Of a DNA stretch of 64,000 bases, positions 10,617 to 22,658 are shown piece by piece. The notes beneath the pieces were generated by a model that was given only the letters and a program-made list of their open reading frames with translations, was not told the origin of the DNA and did not search any database. The position numbers and the translations under genes were made by a program. The stretch comes from Cryptomeria japonica (Eukaryota > Streptophyta > Pinopsida > Cupressales > Cupressaceae): the NCBI RefSeq assembly GCF_030272615.1, contig NC_081412.1, positions 694,282,083-694,346,082 on the forward strand, written 5' to 3'. Position 1 is the stretch's first letter. Each line of letters opens with the position of its first letter.

Positions 10617-13394
10617 TGTGAGGCCTCACCTTGACTCAGTCTGACATTTCAGTGATTTTTATATATTGACTATCATGGATACTTTATTTTGATGCATATT
10701 GAAACTTAGTACTGATATGGTTTTAGGATTTGGATAACATTGCTATATTTTGATGATTTACTTATATGCTTTATGAGATAGAACACTACATGATTATTAG
10801 ATAAGATGATATTGTGATGATAGATGTCATTATTGAATTTGCAGGACTTTACTATGATAATAGAACTATGATGTATGGTTAAATTTATGTGTATTAGGAT
10901 GAAATTGCTTATGTGATATTGCTTGATAAGAGATGTATTTAATCTATGCAGATGTAAATTGTATGCAAGTAATGATGTGTATTGTTATTCTTTTGAAATT
11001 ATATTATATGTAGATATTTGAAAGTACTAATGTGTAAATTGAGATGCGTAGGAAGTTGACCATGTGACCATGGAAAATTACAAACAACCAAACCTAGACT
11101 TATGTATGTTCGTAAGCTAGGGGTTGTCTATTTGGAGAGACAACACCCCGTTTGTGTTGTATTTTATTTGTAATAGTATATGCTACATGTGTGTTAAGTG
11201 TTATTTAAAGTTATTGTGTAAAATCCACAAGAGACGATTTCATGTTTTAAATTGTAAAAGTGTTTTATTTGTGTCACTTGACACATGTGTGGATTTAAGC
11301 TTAAATGTTTTATTTTTGTCTCTTGGTGGGAAAGTGTTCAACTATAGCTTTTTCAATTAATGTAATGTGATGTCATAAATACCTTGGGAAAAGAATCTTT
11401 GGAGAGGTCAACATATGTTTGACCCGAAAATAAACTTCAGAGGGGTTTAAAATGGGTTAAATGAACACCTAGGGGTAGTTTAATAGGGTTTCCTAAAGCC
11501 CATAAGGTATACCTAAGGGTTAGGGGTAATTTTAGGCAAGTTTCTACTCCTAAGTGACCTTTTTGACATTCTAAAATTTGACTTTTTTGAGTTGTGCGAA
11601 AATTGAAATTAGAAGTTTGAACCTAGTTGTCAACTTTCCTATTCGAATGAGAGTTCTCTTTCCCATTCTATCTTACTTTCCTCTTTTGTTTTTAAAAACT
11701 TGTGAGAACTGAGAGAATGACCTTCTTAAGCAAGAATTTGAAAATTTGAGGGTAATCACCCACTCTCCATTTTTGGAGACAAGAGAATTTTTTACAAAAG
11801 AATAGAATAGATTTGAATAGAAAATTTCGCTAAGGGTAGAAAAAGAAGATCCGTGGATTTGGACAGTTCTTCCTCAAATATTATCCTACCTTTGGGCAGA
11901 TTAAGGTTGGTTTCATTATTCTTTAAAATGACTTCTTTTCTTTGCGTGTGTTTGAAAGTATGTTGGTGTAAGAAATCTGTTTTCTTGTATGTCCTTTGTA
12001 GGAATTTCATTTGGTATTTTGCATTATGTTTTGTCTATGTTTTCGGGATTTTTCTCAAGACCTCTTACTCTTGGGAGAGAGGAGGGTCTTGTGGGTGGTA
12101 GCAGTGACAACCCTCGAGTGAGAGACTCTCATTTTGAGAGCGATCACAAGGGATTTTTGTGTGACCCTTGCTGCATGGCCTATTTGTACAATGGGGGTCA
12201 TAAGGAGGGATATAAGGCTAGAATGCCTTGGGGGGCATAAGGAATAAGGGGTTGAAATTCTTGATGTATTTGTTGTGCCATGAGGTGGCTACATGTTTTC
12301 CATACTTGCAGTTCTCCTCAGGGTATTGGTCCACTACCACCCTTGAAAAGGTCATCACCAAAGTGTGGTGCAGTGTAGCCAAGTTGGGAGTATGTTTGAA
12401 ATCTGTGTGTTTCTATCTTCTATGTGTTTGCATGTTTGTTACCCATCTAGGGCTTGGTTCTCTGAGCTCAGGGGTGGCTACCAGTTAGCCTAGGTTGGGA
12501 GGTGAGCACTCCATGGTCATATTTGTGAATTATTATGCAGGATGTCGGTAGTAAAGAATAGGACAAGTGAAGGATGCAGAAATTATTGTTACATAAATTT
12601 ATGTGCAGTTGTAATTATTAGTTTTAAAAAGGAGAAATATACCCTCATTTGTTGAAATGAGAGGGAAGTTGTAAATTTGAAATATAGACATGAGATTTGT
12701 TATTGTGTTTAAATAAAGAAACATCGTATAAATTTTGCAGAATATCTTTAGTGTTGTAAAAAGCCAGATATATTTCTATTTTTCGTTTGAAAAGAATTAC
12801 TTTTGAATTTCATGCAATAGTCATTGTCATATGAAAAATCAATTTTATTTAATTCTGTATTTTGCTTTAGGTGTGAAATTGTATTCATTTTAATTGCAGA
12901 AAGTTGAGTGGTAGATGTTAGATTTTAAATAAATAAAAAAATCTATTTAGTTACAGTAGAAATTTCAAAATCAGTAAATGTATTTTTGCAAAACAAAATA
13001 ATGTATTCCTAAATTAGGATTCCCTAAGTTTAGAAATAAAGTTTATTCGATGTGCTATGATGAATAGATTAGTAGGAAAATTATTTTATTCTTAGGCATT
13101 GAAAATGAAATTTAAATAGAAAAGGCATAAGTTAGATTTGCATGCATAAATTATAACAAAAAAAGATTAAACTAATTATTTCTGTTTTCTATAAAAACAA
13201 TATAGTAGAATGAAGTTTTAAAAAAAAAATCATTTTCCCATCTATATCCTTTTCATTTAAATTAAAATACTGGAGCCTATTTATTTTAAATGAATGTTGC
13301 ATGTAATTTATAAGTTCATACAAATATAGTTTTAAGGTAGTTTACATGTATTTCATTTTAACTAGGTTTTTTTTTTTTTTTCTTAAATATGACA
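10617..13394 (+). repeat. 5' LTR of B, with 1.5-kb deletion
   Basis: Starts TGTGAGGCCTCACC and ends ATGACA three bases before the primer site. It is 2,778 bp against 4,293 bp for the 3' LTR. The two are collinear up to the T-run near 13370. The 5' copy then lacks the palindrome array, AT microsatellites and the rest of the 3' part. In the 3' LTR, ATGA occurs at both borders of the missing block (near 31696 and 33211-33214), consistent with a microhomology deletion. The first 150 bp differ at about seven positions between the two LTRs. Confidence 0.88.
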
Positions 13395-13397
13395 TTT

Positions 13398-13409
13398 TGG
13401 TATCAGAGC
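13398..13409 (+). other. Primer-binding site of B (initiator Met-tRNA type)
   Basis: TGGTATCAGAGC, the standard plant initiator-Met primer site, three bases after the LTR end. It is followed by AAGG, then a leader of about 155 bp to the gag start. Confidence 0.93.
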
Positions 13410-13565
13410 AAGGTTTCCACACTAGGAACCTTACTCCACTTACATTTCACCTTGGATTATTTAATTATTCATGTTAAATTGATTTTATAAGACATTTAAA
13501 TTTAATTGAATTAATATTATTCTAAAAGAAATTAATTAATTATTTTTCCTTATTTTCCTCTTAGG

Positions 13566-14893
13566 ATGCCTCCGACAACGCGACAAGCTCACAAGCGCAG
13601 ATGGGGTCCTAGACATGTGCGCATAGCATGCGAAGAAGTAGTGAGGGAGGCATTAGTTCCAGAGGAGAACCCACGAGCACCTCCTGAATAGCCAAATGAA
13701 CCTAACCGAGACCTCTTAGCAGCAATACAGAATCTTATTGGTATAGTTCAAGAAAGGATCCCAGCAGAGAACCCTCAGGTTAGAAGTCATGACTCTGGGA
13801 GTCATAGATCTGTTGATAGAGAATGAAGTAGGAGCCCAACTCCTATTCCTGTAGAGAGTCAGGGTGGAAATGAGCCAGAGTCTATGCATATGCTAGAACC
13901 ACCTCCGGCAGTGGAACCAGTTTATTTTGAGAGAGCTCGTCGAGATCTAGGGGATCTTATTAGGGAGGTCATGCGCCTCCAGCCACCATCCTTCGGAGGT
14001 TCTACCGATGGGGTAGAGGCTAAGGCATGGCTTTTGAGTCTTGAGAGGTGCTTTGCGTTGCATTCTTATGAGAGCAACCTAAAAGCACGTGTCGTAGTTC
14101 ATCTACTAAGAGGGTCGACCTCCACTTGGTGGAGACAAGAAGAGTACAAATGCAGATTAGTTCCTGATACTCTCACTTGGGAAATATTCACAGAGAGGTT
14201 CTGTGAGAGGTACTTATTAGAGCACTTCAGGCAGTGTCTTATAGATGAATTTCATAATCTCCAACAAAAAGGCTTGTTAGTGACCTAGTATGAAAGCAAA
14301 TTCTTTGATCTATTGCCCTATGTAGATTATCTAAAGGATGAGAAAATTCTTGTAAACCACTTCATCAAAGGGTTAAATGCCAGTATAGCTGGGCCTATTA
14401 GGATGTCTGCTCTAGAGAGCCTTCGGGTTGCTGTGGAGAAGGCACTGATTGCCAAGGAAATTTAGGTCAAACCATAGGACAATAGGGATCGGTTTTAGAA
14501 CCAAAATCCCGTACCTCAGACTTATGGATTCCAGAAACCACATTGGAAAGGAAACAACTGAAATTCTCAGGGGTTCTCCAAATCCCCTCATCTGCAACAG
14601 ACACCATAGAACCAGAGGCAGAAGCCTCCATAGTATCAGCATGACTCCAAGCCCAAACAGTGGCTGACTCAGGGACAAAGATGTGATTAGAGAGCATAGG
14701 GGTAGTACACACAGCCGGTGAGGACTCAGCAGTCCTCCAGGGATGGGTATAGTGGATCTAGTAGGACAGGAGGTCAGGCTTTCTCTAGGCCTCAGGGCGC
14801 CTAGTTCTAGGCACGGGGTGCTTGCTTTACGTGTGGAGCCATGGGGCATATGGCGAGGGATTTCCCTCAGGGTCAGGTGGTAGGGAATCAGTA
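13566..14893 (+). pseudogene. Gag of chromovirus B (broken)
   Basis: Starts at ATG 13566 (MPPTTRQAHKRR). The capsid-like Retrotrans_gag region lies near codons 120-260: PPSFGGSTDGVEAKAWL, then WWRQEEYK, FTERFCERYL, EFHNLQQ. A nucleocapsid knuckle near 14820-14865 reads CFTCGAMGHMARDF; the last Cys is Phe, so zinc binding is likely lost. In-frame stops include one near 13690, one before SRSPTP, and the TAG at 14286-14288. The reading frame continues into protease. The protein would form the particle and bind RNA. Confidence 0.88.
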
Positions 14894-14894
14894 G

Positions 14895-16493
14895 ATGGTT
14901 GCTTCAGAGTTGATAGTTGGTGATATGGGCAGGTCCCATAGAGTATTCGTAGCGGTTGACAACTGCCAGGCTGAGCATCAGGCCATGGTTATCAAATCTA
15001 TAGGTATGATCAAAGGTAACAATGTATCTATTTTTTTTGATTCAAGAGCTACTGACTCCTTTATATCTCCATTGGTTGTGGAGCATTGCGGGCTAGTGGC
15101 AACTAGACAGGGTGTTAGTGGAATCAGAGGTTAGGGCATGTCAGCTGCAGATTGGCAAGACCACCACTTTAGTAGACCTTAGAGTGACCCCACTAGGATC
15201 TTATGGAATCGTACTTGGCATGGATTGGCTTTATGCCCACAGAGCCAAGATGGATTGCCGCTTGAAAAAGATTGAGTGTGAGGATGATCATGGTTCGCCC
15301 ATAGTTATCACCGGGATTCAGAGGCCCGTGTCTCTTCATATGATCTCCACAATGCAGCTTAAGCAGAGCATGCAAAAGGGATGTTAGCTTTTTGCTATCG
15401 CTATCAGTGACAGAGGAGAAGAGGAAGAAAAAGAAACATCACTTGATGACCATCCTATCCTTAAGGGATATTCAGATGTATTTCCTTCAGAGTTACCTGG
15501 AATGCCACCCCATAGAGAGATTGATTTTCATATGGATCTAGTACTAGGAGCCGAGCCAGTTTCCAGAGCACCTTATAGGATGACCACAAATGAGCTAAAT
15601 GAACTCAAAATACAGCTTGAGGAACTCCTTGAGAAGGGTCATATTCATCCTAGCATATCTCCTTGGGGTGCACCAGTCATCTTCGTTAAGAAGAAGGACA
15701 GATCTCTCCGATTATGTATGGATTATCAGCAGCTAAATAAAGTAACCATCACGAACCGATATACTTTGCCCAGAATTGATGATTTATTCAACTAGCTTCA
15801 GGATGCCAAAGTCTTTTTCAAAATAGATCTGAAGTCAGGATACCGTCAACTGAGAATAGTGGAGAGTGATATCCACAAGACTGCATTTCGCACTAGATAT
15901 GGTCACTATGAGTTCACCGTAGTCCCATTCGGACTTACGAATGCCCCAACAATTTTTATGAGCCTCATGAATGGGGTGTTCCATACATTTCTGGACCATT
16001 TTGTTATTGTGTTTCTCGATGATATACTGATATATTCTTGGAATGAGAAGGAGCATGAGGAGCACCTGAAACAAGTATTGTAGTGTTTGCGGGATAACCA
16101 GTTGTTTGGCAGCTTGTCGAAGTGTGCTTTCTTTCGGTCAGAGGTCAAGTACCTTGGGCACGTTATTTTCGATGATGGGATCTTAGTTGACCCATCAAAG
16201 ATTAGGGCTATTATGGATTGGCTAGCACCAACCAGTGTGATAGAGGTCAGGATTTTCATGGGCTTAGCAGGGTATTACTGACATTTTGTCAAGGGATTCT
16301 CCAGAGTCACACACCCTATTACTTCTCTTCAGCGTAAAGGGAAGAAATTTGAGTGGACAGAGAAGTGCGAGAAGGCCTTTCAGAAACTCAAGAAGGCACT
16401 TACTAGCACTCCTATCCTTGTTGTATGAGATCCTACAGCTGACTTCATGGTTTGTACAGATGCTTCACTAGAGGGTTTAGGAGCAGTTCTTAT
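14895..16493 (+). pseudogene. Protease and reverse transcriptase of B, up to the A2 insertion
   Basis: The protease active site reads FFDSRATDSFIS, so the Gly after Asp-Ser is Arg (a G-to-A change) and the enzyme should be inactive; GIVLGMDWL follows. One frameshift lies near 15120. RT is well kept: [48 protein letters not shown], the catalytic FLDDILIYS (near 16010-16040), and LGHVIFDDGI. The start of RNase H follows (VCTDASLEGLGAVL). Stops at 15793, 16081, 16279 and 16426 sit where conserved codons would be one base change away. The frame is cut in RNase H by A2 and resumes after it without a shift. Confidence 0.92.
16489..16493. repeat. Target-site duplication of A2, left copy
   Basis: CTTAT before TGTAGACACC; the second copy is at 27107-27111. 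The match is exact, and removing A2 with one copy leaves B's RNase H reading frame in register. Confidence 0.95.
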
Positions 16494-17732
16494 TGTAGAC
16501 ACCTAAAAATGGTCAACGCTTGCGGGATCATACTTTAACATTTGCGCATTGCCTTATTTTAGGGTTTTTGCGTCACATTAACATTTCTCCTATGTCACAC
16601 ATTTGGTCTTTATCATTTGCGAGCATCGATTTATTCTTCTACATTCTTCATTCATCTCGCTCTCAAATTTGGTCTTGTCGACAACAATCTTCAGTCATGA
16701 TTTTGGTCGATCTTTGTCCTTGTCAATCTTGTCATATTGCGATCGATTCATCATCGATCCTTGTCCTTTTCAATCATGTCAATTTGGTCAATTTGTCATT
16801 GATTTTTGTCAACCAATCTCAATCAAATCATTTATCACACTGGTCATTTATCAATTCAAAATCATGATCTAATCGATATCAACTATCCTTTGTCAAGACC
16901 TAATTGTCATTCTTGCATTGCTAATCATTTAACCTTGTGTGTCATTTCTCTCTCTAGGATTAATAATTTATCCTAAGTCTTCTTGTTGCAATTAAATGTT
17001 CATTTAATTGGCTAATTATTCCTCGTTGTGAATTAATTAATAAATGACAAATTATTAATTAATTTACCTAATTTCTAATTTCCATCAATTTCCTAATTTC
17101 TTAATTTTCTAATTCCTAATTTCAATTTCCTCCTATTTCTCTCCCAAAATTCATGGAAATGACATGTCAATTTGTCATAAATTTGTCATAATTAACAATC
17201 AATCAATTTTGACATAGAAGTTGTCATAATTTGTCATAAATTATCAATCAACAAATTTTGCATAGAAAGTGCATAATTTGTCATAATTTGTCATAATTGA
17301 CATAATTGATTTGAAATTTCCATTTGAATTGAATCATGCTAATCTTGTCATCTCTCCAATTCTTCTATAAATTGGATGAATTTTCTTCAATCAAATCCCT
17401 GAACCCTTAATTAATAATTGGTAATCAGACTATCGAATTTACGCTTCTAGTACTCTTGATCAAAAATCCCGTCTACTTGCTTTCAATTGTGTGTGTGTGC
17501 TTGTAGGTTTGATCCACAACCAAACCATTTGGAGAGGAAAGAAGAACAATGGAGCCACATGAAGGAGCATTCAAATCGTGCCTATGGTTTGCATAGTCTT
17601 TGCTTTTGAATGTTTTTGTTTCATGTCTCTATTGAGTGTTGTTTAGGATAGATCATTGCAATGAGTTTTTGTGATTGAGCTATTGATTAATGTTTATAAT
17701 GTTTGTGATGATTTCCTATTTCCTATGCTACA
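16494..17732 (+). repeat. 5' LTR of A2
   Basis: Runs from TGTAGACACC to ATGCTACA. The U3 is rich in TTTGTCATAATT-type repeats. Compared with A3 and A0 LTRs it is about 300 bp shorter, mostly through fewer U3 repeat units. Confidence 0.95.
17366..17373 (+). promoter_or_regulatory. TATA-like box of the A2 5' LTR
   Basis: TATAAATT about 365 bp before the LTR end, in TTCTATAAATTGGATGAATTT. This is the probable start region for the A2 transcript by position and by conservation in other copies. Confidence 0.5.
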
Positions 17733-17737
17733 TTAAT

Positions 17738-17755
17738 TGGTGAACTTGATGTGAA
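17738..17755 (+). other. Possible primer-binding site of family A (A2)
   Basis: TGGTGAACTTGATGTGAA begins five bases after the LTR. A3 has TGGTGAAACCGATGTGAA at the same offset (36890). A TGG start is expected for a tRNA 3' end, but I cannot assign the tRNA. It is not the initiator-Met site used by B, C and D. Confidence 0.4.
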
Positions 17756-19805
17756 CACTAACCATCTAACCTCTTTATTGTGTCTTTGAGTGCTTTTGAG
17801 TTGATTTGCAGGCCAAAAAACCCAAAAATAGGGCAGTGCAAGGCTTTCTGGAGACTTCTGCGCTTGTGTCAGACAACTTGCGCTTGTGTTATGCATTCTG
17901 CACTTGTGTTAGAGACATTTTGTGCTTGTGTCATGGGTTCTGCGCTTGTGTCATGACTTCTGTGCCTGTGTAAAGTCCAGAACAGAGGTAAAAAATGCAG
18001 TGTTTTACTTGAAAATTGTCTTGTTTTTGCATTCTATTTTCTGTGTTTTGGTTTTTGGTACTAATTATCTGTGCAGCATCTTGGCATATGCATGGCAAAG
18101 ACAAAAAATCAAACTACTAACATGTGTTATGCAGAATCGATAGTCAAAGACAACAAATCAAACTTCTAACTTGGGTTTTGCAGGTTGCCTTGGAGAAACA
18201 ACCAAACTTTGTGTTTGTGATTTTTAATTAGGCACTTAGTGATTTCTAAATAGGTTGGAATAAACGTGTTTGTGCTTTGATTGTTGAGTGTGATATTGGA
18301 GTAGGAGAGTATGCTCTCATCCTTCTTAGGGTGATCAGAAATCCAGATCTTCGATACCATGCTCATGTCTTTGATTGTTTGTCTCCTTTAGAGGGCCTGC
18401 CTTCCTGACCACTTTGCTTTTGCAAGCAAGTGATAATTATGAAAAGGGAATGACCCAAAGTGAGTATGGCTACAATTCCTTGGCATTCTAACTCACTATA
18501 AAAAAATACCCGATGAGCGAAAGCTTTGAAGGAAGTGCTACGTGGGAATTGCAGTTACTTGGGAAGTGATGACCCTTGGACTCTTTCTCATATCAACATC
18601 TAAGTAGGGCCTCTTGGTCTAAATCATGCTTGCGTGACTACATTTGTTTGGTATCTTGATGGGCTTAATGTCTCAATCACGCTTGCGTGACATCAAGGAG
18701 TAACGCTTAACAGAAATCCTTACTAAACACCTTGTTTTTAGAGGCCAAAAAAACCCTTCTAGTTGCTTGAGAAGGACAAATTCGGATACTTGGAAGAGAT
18801 ACTAAGTTTGCCATGGGGAGATTTCCATGGGGACTGATGCTTGGCTGCCCTAAGAAGTGAGTGCTATGGAGGGGAGCCCGTGGGGTCAAGCATCTATGTA
18901 TTCTCCTTGAATCCCATAATGAGTCTACCTCTCAAGTACCTAATGTCTTTGCCTACCATAAGAAATGTGGGAATGAGCATGATTGTCTTGAGTCTAAGTT
19001 GCAATATCTTGTATTCTTTGCTTGTCAAAAGTTGAATTGCATCCCATTTCAAAAGCAAAACAAATTGATCCAACATAAGTTTAAACACAAGAGCATTTCA
19101 TCCAACAAACTTCAAAACACCTTCAAACATGGTTGTCAAACATTGTTCAAAATCTTGTCCCAACATTCATGTCACTTACATTTAGGTTCATCCTAGGGTT
19201 GCATTTTGCAAAAATTCATTGTCAAGTACCAAGGTTAGGTTTCACCTAAGTCATACTCCTTTGCATATCAATAAGGGTCATCCATTTGCATGTGTCCTCT
19301 TGCATTAGAATAATACCATTGTCATACATTCATTTTTGCATACCCTAGGTCTCTTCATTAAGCTTAGGTCATTATCATATCATATTAGGGTCACTTGCAT
19401 AGTAATTGTTCCTTTGCATATAGTCTCAAAAGCTAGGTTTTGTCATACTTGAGTAATTGCAAATCTTTGATAAACCCTAAGTCATTGTTAAGAAGTCTAG
19501 ACCTTATCAAACTTTTGTCTTTTTGTCATCAATATCATTTGGTCAAACCTAGCTTAGTATCCAAGCATAGTAGGGGAGACATTGTCATTTTGTCCTTTTG
19601 TCACTTGATCCTTTTGTCCTTTGAGGTCTAGACATCATTTCAATTTCCTAAGGGTCTCTTTTAGATCTGCATTACAAAAATTTTGTCAAAATCTTGGAAA
19701 AAAACCAAAAACATAGATTGCATTTTCATCTAATTAGTTTGCATTTAGTTGCATATCATACATTATCCTTGAAAAATTCCAAAAATATTGCATTTGCATA
19801 GTGAC
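17756..19805 (+). other. Leader of A2, non-coding
   Basis: About 2 kb with no convincing gene. The first 250 bp contain a short run of CTTGTGTCA-type 20-bp repeats (about 17855-17965), expanded in A3 at 36995-37294. The rest is collinear with the A3 leader (37300-39151), including GGGAGCCCGTGGGGTCAAGC near 18880, and ends in short TTTGCAT-rich repeats. Conservation between copies suggests a role as RNA (packaging or translation control), which is inference. Confidence 0.6.
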
Positions 19806-22658
19806 ATGTCTATGGAAACAAGGTTCTAAGCACCAATGATGCAACAAAGTTTGACATATCAACCAACAATGCAATCACAATTATATCCAACCCAACAACA
19901 AGGCAATATCGATCAAACTTTGTATGATGAAACAAATCTCCAAATACAAAAACTAGAGGAGAAACTAGCTCAAGAAGAAGAGATATTGGAACAAAGGGTG
20001 AAAAACATTGAGAAGAATAGATCACAAATGTCCAAAGTGTTTCAAAAATTTCCAGGTCAAAATCCAAAGGTTGAGCCAATTGATGTAAGATCTCTTCTTG
20101 AACAATCAGACATACCAACTCTCCTCTCCCAAATAGAGATGATGAAACAATTTCAAGAAAGGAGACAACATCAATTTCAACATTATGTGCCTCCACAACA
20201 AGAACAAGAAGGTGTTTACTATCAATCTGATTTTCAACCAATACAACCAATGGTCCAACATATTCAACCAATGCAACCAATGGTCCAATTTCAACAATAT
20301 GTCCAACCAACTATACAATGTCAACAAATGGTTCAACCAATGGTGGAATATCAACAAGTTCAATCAACATATCAATGTCAACAACAACAACCAAACATTC
20401 AAAAACAAAGGTTGCAGCACACACCAACCCAAGTTTCAAACATGTCAGAACAATTGAACCAAGTCCAATATCAAAACATGACATCAAACCAAATTCTTTC
20501 CAAACAAGTTCAAATTCTAGATACAACTATGTCAAAACCTCGAAAGAAAGGTGGCTTTATTGTGATGATCTTAAGGAAATTACCAAGTGAGTTCTTTGAG
20601 GAAGATCAAAATAATACACTTATATCTAGCAATGCCTCATCCCCTCACAAGCAAATTGACTCTCCAGTGGCATCTATCCCTACACCTTTAGAAGTTTCGC
20701 AAGAACCTTCTATATTGTCCTCATCAAACAATACACCCAAGGATGAAATTACCCAAGGGCTATCCATAATTGATTGCCAAGATAATCCAATTCATGATGC
20801 ACATCCTTGTCATGTTTCAGAAATACAAGATCCAATGCCACCATGCACTTTATTGCCATTACCTGTTTTAGAGGACCCTATTCGAAGTCCCTCTTCCTCA
20901 TGTTCAAGTAGTGATTCCTTGCCAAAATCCATCACAAATGTTCAAAGTGCATCCCCTTCATACCAAAGCATTGATACCTCACCAAAATCCTCCATGCATA
21001 TCCAAAGTCAAACCCCATGTCAAGAGGATAATTTAGAGCACGAAGAAATGAGTCCTCAAGAAAATCAAGATCAAGATCCTGAAACCTTATCATCCCATCC
21101 AATTGTTGACCAGGACCCCACGTTCCCAGACACTCACGATGATTCCCCTATTCTTGTCCATCCTATCCAAAGCCCTATTGACACTCCATTCCCCGAGCAA
21201 GATCAAGATATCCCAGTTCATCCAATCCCAAACGATCCCCTTCCATTTCATGAACACAATGTCCTTTCAAATCCCATTGACATTCCACTTCCTAAACAAG
21301 ATCAAGATATTCCTTCCATCCTTTCGGATGATCCCATTGAAAGTCAAGAGCAAAGAACCTTTAAAGAGGATTCCAATGATCTTCCTCCATGTCAAGATCA
21401 AATTATTCCTTTAAATCCTCCACAAGATCCTTTTGTTCCTCCATCTCCTTGTCCTAATCCCCCATATACACTCCAAGATCACATTTCTTTTGATGATCCC
21501 ATTATTCCTCCCATTCCATCTCTCGAAGAGCCTGTCATTGAACCATGTCCACTACACAATCCTAGTCCCCCTCACAATCCTAGTCCCCCTCATGATCCTA
21601 ATCCCCCTCATGATTATAACATGTCAGTGCAAGATGTTCATGAACCCTCGACATGCATAATGGGTTCTTCCAATTTGGTGCAATCCGGTCCACTTCAAGA
21701 TCTCATTATTTCTCTCATATCATATCCACCTCATAATGGACTCGCATCTTCTTCCCAAAGAAAAGAGTATCCTAAAAGTCAAGATATTCATAAAGGCAAA
21801 GGAGTAGACCTTCATGAGAAAGAACCCCTCCATATTAAAGAATATCTTAAGGGTCATGTCTACACAACTCACTCTCAAGACGTTGGTGTCCCTCCATCAC
21901 AATAAAAACATACACCTTCCCCATCATCCCTTCCATCCATCCTAGGTCCTTATATCCCTTCGTCCTCTATGCAAGGTCAGCAAAGGCACACATCCTTGAG
22001 TAAATTCCATCCATCCAAAAGAACTCCATTTCATTCATATCCAACCATGCATTCCTTTCCCCCTCCAAGCAATTTGGATGCCAAGTATAAAAGTCATAAG
22101 TCTAGAAATCCACATGTATTCAAGGATCAACATGTCCAATATAATCGACATGTCAAAACAAAGAAAAATATGATCTATAAAGAAAAAGAAATATCCAAAA
22201 GGCCACAAAGGCCCACTAAGCAAAATCAAAAACAAAAGTCAAAATATATATGGGTTCCTAAATCCCTTGTGCAAGCAATGCACTCCAAGGAACCACAAAA
22301 GCATGAAAAATCAAAAACCATGTGGATCCCTAAGTAGCTTCTTGAAGCACAAAAAGAAAAATCTAACTTGGCATCTAAAATTGCTATTCCTCCATCCAAA
22401 TATTCCAAGTCTATTCCTCCATCACCTCCCTTATCCATTTTGGGCCCTTATGTCCCAAAATCCATAGCTATTCCTCCATCAAAAGCTCAATATCCAAAAT
22501 ACGTCTTTCCTCCATCAGTCCATCACCCCTCAAGGTGTGTGCCACTGTCGATCTTGCCCTCATTTCCATCCACTCAAGCACAGTTCTTCCAATACCCTAT
22601 CCATTATCCAATGCACATTTTCCATCCTTCGATCCCTTTGATCCAATCCTTTGCATAA
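19806..22658 (+). pseudogene. Family-A long ORF, A2 copy (three stops, no frameshift)
   Basis: Frame of about 951 codons from ATG 19806 (MSMETRF) to a TAA shared with A3. Order: a short start; a charged, heptad-like region (QIQKLEEKLAQEEEILEQ) to about residue 110; a Gln-rich stretch with many QPM/QPT repeats (about 125-235); the segment LPSEFFEEDQNN; a long Pro/Asp/Ser/His-rich region with repeats such as PSPPHNPSPPHDP; a Lys-rich block ending IWVPKSLVQAMHSKE; and a Pro/Ser tail. Stops at 19827, 21903 and 22335 are each sense codons in another copy. No zinc knuckle, protease or polymerase motif is visible. It sits where gag would be; gag-like or accessory function is a guess. Confidence 0.75.

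Noticed and set aside
11989-12240. An 83-codon frame in the B 5' LTR, repeated at 30283-30546 in the 3' LTR
   Set aside because: Both lie in LTRs, so the repetition follows from LTR duplication. No start context, domain or excess third-position change is evident.
19810-20310. A 166-codon minus-strand frame opposite the A2 ORF (also 39156-39668 in A3)
   Set aside because: It is the shadow of the Gln-rich plus-strand frame; its Val/Leu-rich composition follows from CAA codons read in reverse.
20225-20400. Gln-rich stretch as a transcription-factor or prion-like domain of a host gene
   Set aside because: It lies inside a retrotransposon ORF with target duplications and LTRs; low complexity alone supports no function.
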